Shown: positions 1 through 6,073 of the stretch, piece after piece
Layout of the letters: each line of letters begins with the position of its first letter
How positions within the stretch are numbered: position 1 is the first letter of the stretch
DNA from: Neorhizobium sp. UBA7851
GTDB lineage: Bacteria; Pseudomonadota; Alphaproteobacteria; Rhizobiales; Rhizobiaceae
Length of the DNA: 6,780 bases
Reading direction: 5' to 3'
Assembly: GCA_002500765.1 (NCBI GenBank)
Contig: DLSX01000206.1
Coordinates: forward strand, 1-6,780
Position numbers and translations under genes: made by a program
The notes under the pieces: generated by a model
Database searches by the model: none
The model's input: the letters and a program-made list of their open reading frames with translations, nothing else
What the model was told of the DNA's origin: nothing

Positions 1-204
1 GCATCGATGCCGGATGCGGGCGCTCATCCCGGCATCGATGCCGATGACATCCGCCACCACCACGGCCGTGTCGTTGATCACCACCGCCCGCGCCGTCAGC
101 GCGTCATGCGCGCCCGTGGCAGGAAGACTGCGGGCGGCGAAGCCCGACATGGCAAGACCCGGTGGCGGCGTGATATCGATTACGGCGGCACCGGCTTTGA
201 TCAT
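1..204 (-). CDS. Ceramidase-like protein, N-terminal part (truncated by window edge)
   Basis: Only the first 68 codons are inside the window. The protein starts MIKAGAAVIDITPPPG and continues with a GFAAR motif (about residues 22-26), a HDALTARA stretch (33-40), then a hydrophobic VVVADVIGID segment. This opening (K-A-G-A-A, D-I-T-P-P, G-F-A-A-R, H-D-x-L-x-A-R-A) is characteristic, from my knowledge of the family, of bacterial proteins annotated as neutral/alkaline non-lysosomal ceramidase N-terminal domain proteins. Those are predicted amide hydrolases, and most have no tested substrate. No signal peptide is visible, so a cytoplasmic location is likely. The ATG overlaps the nagA-like stop codon as ATGA, and an AAAAGG motif lies about 10 nt upstream. 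It is therefore the last visible gene of the amino-sugar operon. Whether it really hydrolyses ceramide is not shown; an N-acyl amino-sugar or glycan amide is an equally open option. Confidence 0.7.
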   Translation of the reverse strand, partial: MIKAGAAVIDITPPPGLAMSGFAARSLPATGAHDALTARAVVINDTAVVVADVIGIDAGMSARIRHRC

Positions 205-1343
205 CGGCTGAAGACCTTTTCGCCATGTACCCAGGTCTCGCGCACCGCGATTTCGCGTGCTCCTTGCGACCAGTCAAAGCGAATGAGATCGGCCCTTGCG
301 CCCACCTCCAGCCTGCCCCGCCCGCCAAGGAAACGACCGGGATTTTGCGTTGCCAGTCTCAAGGCGTCGGCAAGAGAAATGCCTGCCATCTCTGCGGCAA
401 TCGCCACGTTGGCGGAAAGCGGCAGGCTGGCGCCCGCCAGATAAGGCGTGCCGGCAACGCTGATCCTGCCTTCTTGCGAAACCTCGACATGGCCACCGAT
501 CGCTTCTTCGTATAGTCCCGGCGGCATGCCGGCCAGAGCCACCATGTCGGAAACCAGAACGGCGCGCTCCATGTTCTTGGCACGCAGCATGGCCTTGAAA
601 GCATCGGCCGGCAGATGCCAGCCGTCGGCGATAAAGCTTGCGGTCAGCCGATCATCGGCAAGCTGCGCCCAGATGAAATTCGGATGGCGCGGCAACATGG
701 CCGCAGCACCATTGCCGAGATGGGTGGATAGAGAGGCACCGGCGTCGGCCGCCGCATGGATTTCCTCCGGCGTCGCGGCCGTGTGGCCGAGAGCCACGAG
801 CACGCCTTGCGCGGCAAGCGCCCGGATGTAATCGAGGCTGCCGACATGTTCCGGCGCCAGCGTCACCATCCTGACCAGATCTCCGCAAGCCTTCTGCCAG
901 CGTTCGAATTCGGCGATCGAAGGCGCACGCACATGGGCAAGCGGATGAGCACCGCGCGGACCATCCCTGTCGGAGATCGACGGCCCTTCCACATGCACGC
1001 CCGCTACCATTTCCGCGATCATCCGATGTCCGGCCCGGCCTTTGGCAATCGCGCCCAGGGCCTGAAGAATGGAAGTCTCGGAAGCGGTGATGATCGTCGG
1101 CAACCAGGTCGTTACTCCAACGCTCAGCAGTTCCTCGCAAAGCGAAAGCAGCGTATCCGCAGAAAGTTCGCCCGCATTGAGATCAAGGCCACGAAACCCA
1201 TTGATCTGAAGATCGATCAGACCCGCCGAAACATAGCTCGCGGCGGCATTCTCGGTCGGGCGGATGGCGGCAATGATGCCCTCGGCGATTTCGATCGCCA
1301 TACCCTTGCCCGTGCGAGGATCGATACCGAGGACAGTTTCCAT
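201..1343 (-). CDS. nagA: N-acetylglucosamine-6-phosphate deacetylase (NagA family, divergent)
   Basis: This predicted cytoplasmic metal-dependent amidohydrolase of 380 residues (usual NagA length) removes acetate from an N-acetyl-amino-sugar 6-phosphate. Visible landmarks are GLIDLQINGF (41-50), the metal-binding HVEGP (His117, Glu119), GHTAAT with His187, STHLGNG with His208, IADGWH (Asp239, His243) and LVSDM, whose Asp266 fits the catalytic aspartate. The end NPGRFLG...LEVGARADL is typical of the amidohydrolase fold. Compared with E. coli NagA as I recall it, THLYNAM is replaced by THLGNGA, and the segment after it reads PRHPNFIWAQLADDRL, so the substrate may differ from plain GlcNAc-6-P. 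The start ATG shares one base with the SIS gene stop (TGATG), and AAGG lies about 8 nt upstream. Family assignment is firm; the exact substrate is inferred. Confidence 0.9.
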   Translation of the reverse strand: METVLGIDPRTGKGMAIEIAEGIIAAIRPTENAAASYVSAGLIDLQINGFRGLDLNAGELSADTLLSLCEELLSVGVTTWLPTIITASETSILQALGAIAKGRAGHRMIAEMVAGVHVEGPSISDRDGPRGAHPLAHVRAPSIAEFERWQKACGDLVRMVTLAPEHVGSLDYIRALAAQGVLVALGHTAATPEEIHAAADAGASLSTHLGNGAAAMLPRHPNFIWAQLADDRLTASFIADGWHLPADAFKAMLRAKNMERAVLVSDMVALAGMPPGLYEEAIGGHVEVSQEGRISVAGTPYLAGASLPLSANVAIAAEMAGISLADALRLATQNPGRFLGGRGRLEVGARADLIRFDWSQGAREIAVRETWVHGEKVFSR

Positions 1344-2119
1344 CAGAGCGCCTTCACCCGTCCCTGGAAGTCGGCAATGAACCTCCCGTTCGCCTCGTCT
1401 CCACCCGGCGCATTGCCGCTGCGCCAGACCGGCGGGGTAATGCCGCGCTCAACCAGCTTGGCGACCGTGCGGATCACCAGGCAATTCAGCGAGAAAGCGT
1501 TGGCGAAAGTCGAGATCGCCGCGATATTCTCAGCCATGCCCGGCACGCTGACGACGGCGTCACCGATCGGCACCTTGCAGTCAATTGCAATATCGACGAC
1601 GTCATGCAGGTTCTGCCTCGTCGGGTGGCGGGCAGGATGATCGGGCGATGTATTTTCCGCATGCCGGCGTGAACTGACGCCAATCAGAAACGCGCCCCGC
1701 TGTCGCGCCTCCAATGCTGCATCGATCAACGCGGCGTTGATGCCATAGGCGTTGACGAGGATCAGCAGATCTTCTCCGCCGAGCCGCTGGTTGGCGATGA
1801 CCACCTTGCCGTAACCCGGCGTTCGCTCAATCGCCATGGAACGCAGCGCCCCGTTCGAAAGCAGCGTGCCTTCGTCCAGTATGGCGCTGATATGCATCAG
1901 CCCGCCGGCACGGAAGAACACTTCCTGCGCGGCGAGATTGGAGTGTCCGCCGGGCCCATAGATATGCACCAGCCTGTTTGCCGAAATCTGCGCGGCAAGC
2001 CTGGAAGCCGCCTGATCCAGCGGCTCTTTTTCCTCGTCCAGAACCCGACGCATAAGAGCCTGGGTGGCGTGGAAATAACCTTCGCAAAGCGCATCCGTAT
2101 CCATCATGGCATCAGGCAT
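1343..2119 (-). CDS. SIS-domain phosphosugar-binding protein (UPF0309-like)
   Basis: The 258-residue protein has a single sugar isomerase (SIS) fold. The phosphosugar loop is YGPGGHS at 54-60, with further landmarks VSSRRH (148-153), NLHDVVDIAID (170-180) and the C-terminal WRSGNAPGGDE (232-242). This combination matches the UPF0309 group of SIS proteins, whose reaction is not well established. SIS relatives include AgaS deaminase/isomerases and MurQ MurNAc-6-P etherase, so an isomerase, deaminase or etherase acting on an amino-sugar phosphate is plausible. No DNA-binding domain is present, so it is not an RpiR-type regulator. The ATG at 2117-2119 overlaps the end of the deaminase gene by 8 nt (ATGCCTGA) and has AAGGA about 11 nt upstream. 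Two further ATGs at 2107 and 2104 lack such a site. It lies between the NagB-like and NagA-like genes, which ties it to amino-sugar breakdown. Confidence 0.85.
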   Translation of the reverse strand: MPDAMMDTDALCEGYFHATQALMRRVLDEEKEPLDQAASRLAAQISANRLVHIYGPGGHSNLAAQEVFFRAGGLMHISAILDEGTLLSNGALRSMAIERTPGYGKVVIANQRLGGEDLLILVNAYGINAALIDAALEARQRGAFLIGVSSRRHAENTSPDHPARHPTRQNLHDVVDIAIDCKVPIGDAVVSVPGMAENIAAISTFANAFSLNCLVIRTVAKLVERGITPPVWRSGNAPGGDEANGRFIADFQGRVKAL

Positions 2120-2900
2120 CGGGGTCTGATTCCTTTTCGATATAAAGCGTGCAGGCCGGATGGCTGCGCAGGATGCTGGCCGGGCATTCGGCGGTCAACG
2201 GACCATGCATCGTCTTTTGAACCGCATCCCGCTTGATTGCGCCCGGAACGATACAAAACAGTCGGTCGGCGCGCATCAGCCGCGGCACGGTAAGCGTGAT
2301 GGCATGGTGCGGCACGGACGTGATATCCGGAAAGCAATCGTCATCGACCTGCTGCTGCCTGCAAATCTCATCCAGTTCGACGATCTTGACGTCGAGCGGG
2401 TCGTTGAAATCGGCCACCGGCGGATCGTTGAAGGCGATGTGACCATTCACACCGATACCGAGGCAGACGAAATCAATCGGCGCTTCGTTGAGCTGTTCGG
2501 CATAGTGGCGAACCTCAACCTCCGCATCCGGCTCTGGAGTAATGCGGTGCACGGCCGCAAACGGCAGCCGACGGAAAATATGAGCGTCGAGCCAATTGGC
2601 AAAACGCTCGGAGGAAGCGGGATCAAGCCCGATATACTCATCCATGTGGAATGCGGTTACCCGGCCCCAGTCAATGCCGGGAATGGCAGAAAGCACCTCA
2701 AGCATATCCGCCTGGCTGGGCGCGGCGGCAAAGATCATCCGCACACCAGCCTGCTTCGCCAACCGTTCCTTGAGAGCCGCCGCAACATCCACAGCCGCCG
2801 CAGCGCCCATTTCGGCCCGGTTGGCGAAACTCTCGACCGAAAGGCGATCAAAGCTCCGGCGGGTTTTGGGCTCAGCGCGAAGGACGACGGCAAGGCTCAA
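2112..2900 (-). CDS. nagB: Glucosamine-6-phosphate deaminase (NagB family)
   Basis: Predicted cytoplasmic enzyme converting glucosamine-6-phosphate to fructose-6-phosphate and ammonia. Numbered from the chosen start, it shows FAAAPSQ (57-63) at the sugar-phosphate loop, AFHMDEY (83-89, with Asp87 as candidate base), LGIGVNGHIAFNDP (147-160, His154) and ITLTVPRLM plus FCIVPGAIKRDAV at 201-226. GPLTAECPASIL follows at 233-244. These fit the non-enteric NagB subgroup rather than the E. coli type. The start is uncertain: the open frame extends to an ATG at 2948, but that ATG has no Shine-Dalgarno sequence and adds an atypical N-terminus. The TTG at 2898-2900 has GGAG six bases upstream and gives 262 residues, a normal length. 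It is the first gene of the operon, 8 nt overlapping the SIS gene, and lies behind a LacI-type operator/promoter. Family call is strong; start moderate. Confidence 0.87.
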   Translation of the reverse strand: MSLAVVLRAEPKTRRSFDRLSVESFANRAEMGAAAAVDVAAALKERLAKQAGVRMIFAAAPSQADMLEVLSAIPGIDWGRVTAFHMDEYIGLDPASSERFANWLDAHIFRRLPFAAVHRITPEPDAEVEVRHYAEQLNEAPIDFVCLGIGVNGHIAFNDPPVADFNDPLDVKIVELDEICRQQQVDDDCFPDITSVPHHAITLTVPRLMRADRLFCIVPGAIKRDAVQKTMHGPLTAECPASILRSHPACTLYIEKESDPDA

Positions 2901-2923
2901 GGCGATCTCCAGTCTGCAAGCAT
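2897..2923 (-). CDS. Possible 8-codon leader peptide (MLADWRSP) before nagB
   Basis: An ATG at 2921-2923, with GGAG five bases upstream, opens an eight-codon frame ending in TGA at 2897-2899. That TGA overlaps the candidate TTG start of the deaminase as TTGA. If translated, it would bring ribosomes to the weak TTG start by stop-start coupling. The ribosome site of the short frame is better placed than that of the upstream long-frame ATG at 2948. The same layout could arise by chance or be the relic of a changed start codon. No run of codons for one amino acid suggests attenuation. Confidence 0.22.
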   Translation of the reverse strand: MLADWRSP

Positions 2924-2995
2924 GGGAACTCCGCCACCGTAACGCCATTTCTGGCGGCGGTTCCGCTTGTCGTTCCCTTTGTTATCGTTGGCTGG

Positions 2996-3024
2996 AGATT
3001 TCCATGCAACCGGTTGCATGTCAA
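2996..3024 (-). promoter_or_regulatory. Candidate sigma-70 promoter of the nagB operon
   Basis: On the minus strand a perfect -35 hexamer TTGACA occupies 3019-3024. After 17 bp follows a weak -10, AAATCT, at 2996-3001. Transcription would start near 2988, leaving a leader of about 40 nt to the ATG at 2948 or 88 nt to the TTG at 2900. The palindromic operator fills almost all of the spacer. The poor -10 is the main uncertainty. Confidence 0.55.
3003..3020. promoter_or_regulatory. LacI-family operator (18-bp perfect palindrome)
   Basis: The sequence CATGCAACCGGTTGCATG is a perfect inverted repeat with the central CG step expected of LacI-family operators (core AACCGGTT). It lies between the -35 and -10 elements of the operon promoter and about 97 bp upstream of the divergent lacI-type gene. 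Bound repressor would block RNA polymerase on the operon side and could also adjust its own gene. The regulator is inferred to be the adjacent LacI-family protein. Confidence 0.8.
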
Positions 3025-3116
3025 GTGGATGGATGGCAGAGTGTCGGAGCTTGAGATTGTGGAGACCGCGACCTCCATGGTAAGCGGAACCACAGACGGG
3101 CGAGTTTCCAGAGACG

Positions 3117-4130
3117 ATGATCAAACGAACCAAGGGCGTCACAATCAGTCAGGTGGCGGATGCCGCAGGCGTGGCGCGCTCAAGCGTGTCGCGCGCCTTC
3201 ACGCGCCCCGACATGCTGTCTCCCGAAACTGTCGAACGCATCCTACGGGCTGCCGAAACACTCGGTTACGTGCCCAACCACACGGCCCGTGCGCTCAGCA
3301 CTGGACGGCATGGCAATATCGGCCTCATCGTTCCCGATATCGCTAATCCGTTTTTTCCGCCACTCATCCAGGCAGCCCAGACCGAGGCTGACAGGTCCGA
3401 TTTCTGCATCTTTCTGGGCAATACGGCGGAAAATCCCAAGCAGGAAGACAAGCTGGTAGGACGCTTTGCCGGACAGGTCGAAGGCCTTGTACTGGCATCC
3501 TCCCGGCTGTCCGATGAGCGTATCCGCGCCCATGCAACACAATTGCCTCTGGTCCTGATCAATCGCGACATTGAAGGTATCCCGCGGGTGCTGATCGACA
3601 GCAGCGCAGGTGTGCGGCAGGCGGTGGAACACCTTGCCAACCTGGGACATCGAAAAATCGCCTATGTGAGCGGTCCTGCCGCCTCATGGTCCAACAAGCA
3701 GCGGCGCTCGGCGATCCGGGCAGGCGCCACGGCGCGCGGCATGGAACTGTCGATCATCCCGACACCCTCCCCAACATATCAGGCTGGCCGGGAAGCCGTC
3801 GATGCCGTTCTGCAGACCGGAGCCAGCGCCGTCGTGGCCTTCGACGACCTGACGGCCCAAGGCATCCTCACGGGGCTTGCGGAAAGACATATCGTGGTAC
3901 CTCGGGATTTCAGCATTATCGGCTGCGACGACGTGCTGGGAGCAGTGACGTTTCCCGCCCTGACCTCCGTGTCGAACCATTCCGTCGATGTCGGACGTAT
4001 CGCGATATCCATGCTTCTGGACATTCTCCGTTCGCGCAACGTCGCAGACGTCCGCTACGCGCTCGATACGAAGCTTGTCGTAAGAGATACGACCGCAGAC
4101 GCTCCGTCTCAGGGCCTGCAGCTTGGATGA
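3117..4130 (+). CDS. LacI-family transcriptional repressor of the amino-sugar operon
   Basis: A 337-residue protein of usual LacI-family length. The N-terminal helix-turn-helix is VTISQVADAAGVARSSVSRAF (8-28, residues quoted in part: recognition helix around ARSSVSRAF), followed by GYVPNHTARALSTG with the hinge helix near 56-62. The periplasmic-binding-protein-like core begins IGLIVPDIANPFF (68-80) and contains INRD (148-151), the conserved GHRKIAYVSGP (177-187), AFDDLTAQGI (241-250) and IIGCDD (267-272). Effector-contact positions typical of the family are thus present. The gene is divergent from the deaminase operon and faces the perfect palindrome at 3003-3020, so it is probably the local repressor, released by an amino-sugar phosphate or related sugar. 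LacI-type regulators of GlcNAc genes (NagR) are known in Xanthomonas and Shewanella, but orthology is not established. The ribosome site upstream of the ATG is weak (AGAG). Confidence 0.92.
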   Translation: MIKRTKGVTISQVADAAGVARSSVSRAFTRPDMLSPETVERILRAAETLGYVPNHTARALSTGRHGNIGLIVPDIANPFFPPLIQAAQTEADRSDFCIFLGNTAENPKQEDKLVGRFAGQVEGLVLASSRLSDERIRAHATQLPLVLINRDIEGIPRVLIDSSAGVRQAVEHLANLGHRKIAYVSGPAASWSNKQRRSAIRAGATARGMELSIIPTPSPTYQAGREAVDAVLQTGASAVVAFDDLTAQGILTGLAERHIVVPRDFSIIGCDDVLGAVTFPALTSVSNHSVDVGRIAISMLLDILRSRNVADVRYALDTKLVVRDTTADAPSQGLQLG

Positions 4131-4144
4131 GATAAGGCGCGATT

Positions 4145-4172
4145 GCGTCCGGCCGATCGGCCGGACGCTTTT
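4145..4172 (+). terminator. Rho-independent terminator after the LacI-family gene
   Basis: A perfect 24-bp GC-rich palindrome (4145-4168, half-site GCGTCCGGCCGA) is followed immediately by TTTT. It begins 14 bp after the lacI-type stop codon. The convergent zinc-protein gene ends at 4184, so the same hairpin may also stop its transcript, but no U-run follows on that strand. Confidence 0.85.
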
Positions 4173-4183
4173 ATCCATGGGAT

Positions 4184-5962
4184 CTAGTGAGCCTTCATCT
4201 CGCTGACGATCTGTTCTGGCGTCATCGAGGACGGATAGTAGGTCGGCCAATTGGTCACTTCCGCCAGAAGTGCGGCGCGGTCATTGCCCCAATAGATGTG
4301 ATAGTGATCGGTCTTTTCAGGGGCGATCCTGTGGTCGCTGAACTGAATGAACTGCGGCGCAGTCGCGTCGCCCGCGACTTTTTTGAAGACAAACCGAACG
4401 CCACGATTGCCCTTTTTATAGGTCAGGATTTCCTTGCCATCATAGGCATAGTTTGCCTTGAGAACTTTGCCGTTTTCGTAAAAACTCACGACACCGCCTT
4501 TAATGGTGATGCGCCCGACATTCGTCCTGTAGCCGGCTTCATACTCCGCCCGATATTCCTCGACACTCATCGTGCCGGCCTTGGCCTTGTGTTCCCAGAC
4601 AGGATCGAGCGTACCGTCCTGCAGGTATGGATAGACCGACTTCCAGTCGCCGGCATAGTCGGACAGCGGACGATCCTTCACCTGGCTATCCTCGAAATAT
4701 CCCTTGTAGATCTGGGGATCGCCGTGGCCGTGTGCATGGTCGTGAACCTTGCCGCTGCCACCGGCGACGGCGATGTTATAAGGCTTGCCGCCGACTGCGA
4801 TCGCGCCTGCCTGCGTCAGCTCATCCTTGGAAATCCGGCGAACGACACCGGCATTCGGATCACTCATGACCACTTCGTCACCGGCCATGGCGATGCGCGG
4901 ACGCGGGTCGTTCCAATGACCGTCCATGGAATAGGGTTCGGTCACCTTGGCGCTTTTGGAAAGCGTGCCGTCGAGCATATCGACCTGATGCAGCGAACCG
5001 TCTTCCGTCAACACGTAACCGAAGCGGGCATTGGCCGGATCGAGCACGAAGTCGATGCGGCGGAACGGCAGTTCGATATACTGAACATTCGGCGCATCGA
5101 CCGGATCGACGACAACCAGCCCCTTCGCACCGTAATTGCCAAGGAAGGCCTGCATGCTTTTGGCCCCCAGCAAGGTACCCGTGGTCTGGCCGGTCGGCAG
5201 GTCTGCGGGATAGGCCAGCAATTTCGTGACCACGCCCTCCTTGCCGGCAGTAACCGTAAGAATGCCTTCCTTGCAGCCTGCCGCGAGATAGGCGCCTGAA
5301 AACGCTTCGCCGTGAATGCCCGTGCATGTCGCCACGTCACCGACAGGCGTGCCGTCCACCGTCACGGCCTGCAGGCCAACACGCGTCGGAGCGCTATCGC
5401 CTGCGACCGGAGCATCCGAAGCGACCGTTGTCACCCAGTTGCGGCCGATAGGCGCGACAAAACCATGATGCGCGCGCGCCTGCGTCAGGCGGCTGGTTTC
5501 CACCTTGCCATGGGAAAGCTCGTGCACATCGACGATTTCGGCATAGCCGCCCTTGTCGAAATTGATCGCCAATTTGCCATCATGGTCGATGACGTGAAAA
5601 GGGCGCGGGCCGGTGAGCGGCTTTTCCACCGCAGATGGATCCGTGATTTCAATGTCTGAATGCTCGCCATGTGACTGGAGCGAGATACCGCTATTAATGA
5701 AGCGAACCGTATCATTATTACTTTCAACCGCGACAATCGCCGCGCCGTCATTGACGCTATAGAGCTTGCTTTGGCCGGTCGTCTCGAAGTTCCAGCGATT
5801 TTCCGGCTTGTCGAGGTCGAAGGCCGTTACCTTGGCGTCCGCGTGATCACCGACGAAGACTCGATAGAGCGTGACATCCTCCTCGTCATCGGCGAATGCC
5901 GCAGGCCCGGCGATGCCCGCCGAAATTGCCAGGGCGGAAACGCCCAAAATCCATCGTTTCAT
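4184..5962 (-). CDS. zinT: Secreted AztD-ZinT fusion zinc metallochaperone
   Basis: A periplasmic zinc-binding protein. Numbering is from the first ATG of the frame (5968). Residues 3-26 form a Sec signal peptide (MKRWILG, hydrophobic core, AFA before DD). Residues about 27-405 resemble AztD, the beta-propeller chaperone that hands zinc to the AztC solute-binding protein. They include HGEHSD (100-105), FHVIDHDGK (124-132), RAHHGF (165-170) and a Cys215/Cys232 pair. A His-rich linker VHDHAHGHGD (408-417) joins a full ZinT domain (about 419-594), with YFEDSQVKDRPLSDYAGDW, SVYPYLQ, ILTYKKG, IQFSDH and DHYHIYWG. His546, His555 and His557 match the ZinT zinc ligands. Start 5962 is chosen because AAGGAG lies 8 nt before it but only 2 nt before the ATG at 5966-5968. 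Both cysteines of E. coli ZinT, as I recall it, are absent. The adjacent Zur-like box suggests induction under zinc limitation. No zinc ABC transporter gene is in view. Confidence 0.9.
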   Translation of the reverse strand: MKRWILGVSALAISAGIAGPAAFADDEEDVTLYRVFVGDHADAKVTAFDLDKPENRWNFETTGQSKLYSVNDGAAIVAVESNNDTVRFINSGISLQSHGEHSDIEITDPSAVEKPLTGPRPFHVIDHDGKLAINFDKGGYAEIVDVHELSHGKVETSRLTQARAHHGFVAPIGRNWVTTVASDAPVAGDSAPTRVGLQAVTVDGTPVGDVATCTGIHGEAFSGAYLAAGCKEGILTVTAGKEGVVTKLLAYPADLPTGQTTGTLLGAKSMQAFLGNYGAKGLVVVDPVDAPNVQYIELPFRRIDFVLDPANARFGYVLTEDGSLHQVDMLDGTLSKSAKVTEPYSMDGHWNDPRPRIAMAGDEVVMSDPNAGVVRRISKDELTQAGAIAVGGKPYNIAVAGGSGKVHDHAHGHGDPQIYKGYFEDSQVKDRPLSDYAGDWKSVYPYLQDGTLDPVWEHKAKAGTMSVEEYRAEYEAGYRTNVGRITIKGGVVSFYENGKVLKANYAYDGKEILTYKKGNRGVRFVFKKVAGDATAPQFIQFSDHRIAPEKTDHYHIYWGNDRAALLAEVTNWPTYYPSSMTPEQIVSEMKAH

Positions 5963-5970
5963 ATCCATCT

Positions 5971-5976
5971 CTCCTT
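5971..5976 (-). promoter_or_regulatory. Ribosome binding site that selects the downstream ATG of the AztD-ZinT gene
   Basis: AAGGAG on the minus strand is a strong Shine-Dalgarno sequence. Two in-frame ATGs follow, at spacings of 2 nt (5968) and 8 nt (5962). Only the second has normal spacing, and it also gives a cleaner signal peptide beginning MKRW. Confidence 0.75.
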
Positions 5977-5977
5977 A

Positions 5978-5994
5978 ATGATATTACATAACAT
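5978..5994. promoter_or_regulatory. Candidate Zur box upstream of the AztD-ZinT gene
   Basis: On the minus strand the sequence ATGTTATGTAATATCAT consists of half-sites ATGTTAT and ATATCAT (13 of 14 positions fit the inverted arrangement ATGTTAT/ATAACAT) around a 3-bp spacer. This half-site is the one I recall from enterobacterial Zur operators, and rhizobial Zur sites are similarly AT-rich and palindromic. It ends one base before the Shine-Dalgarno sequence, so a bound repressor would cover the start of transcription. Its position in front of a zinc-scavenging protein supports zinc-dependent control by Zur, which is inferred. Confidence 0.6.
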
Positions 5995-6073
5995 TGATAG
6001 GTAAACTTTGGCCGCTCGGATGCAGCGCTTCAGCCGCGATCAGCGACCGGGACGTATGGTGGGCTTCCACCCA

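Noticed and set aside
1..44. Direct repeat GCATCGATGCCG at 1-12 and 32-43
   Set aside because: Both copies are inside the ceramidase-like reading frame and GCATCGATGC is self-complementary; two copies in coding DNA do not support a functional repeat.
756..1640. Long plus-strand open frame (294 codons)
   Set aside because: It lies opposite the nagA-like and SIS genes, shows no family motif, and the minus-strand frames have clear catalytic motifs and good overlaps.
2160..2942. Plus-strand open frame (260 codons)
   Set aside because: Antisense to the NagB-family gene; its translation resembles no protein family.
4187..5299. Long plus-strand open frame (370 codons)
   Set aside because: Antisense to the AztD-ZinT gene, whose domains and signal peptide are unmistakable; a by-product of GC-rich codon bias.
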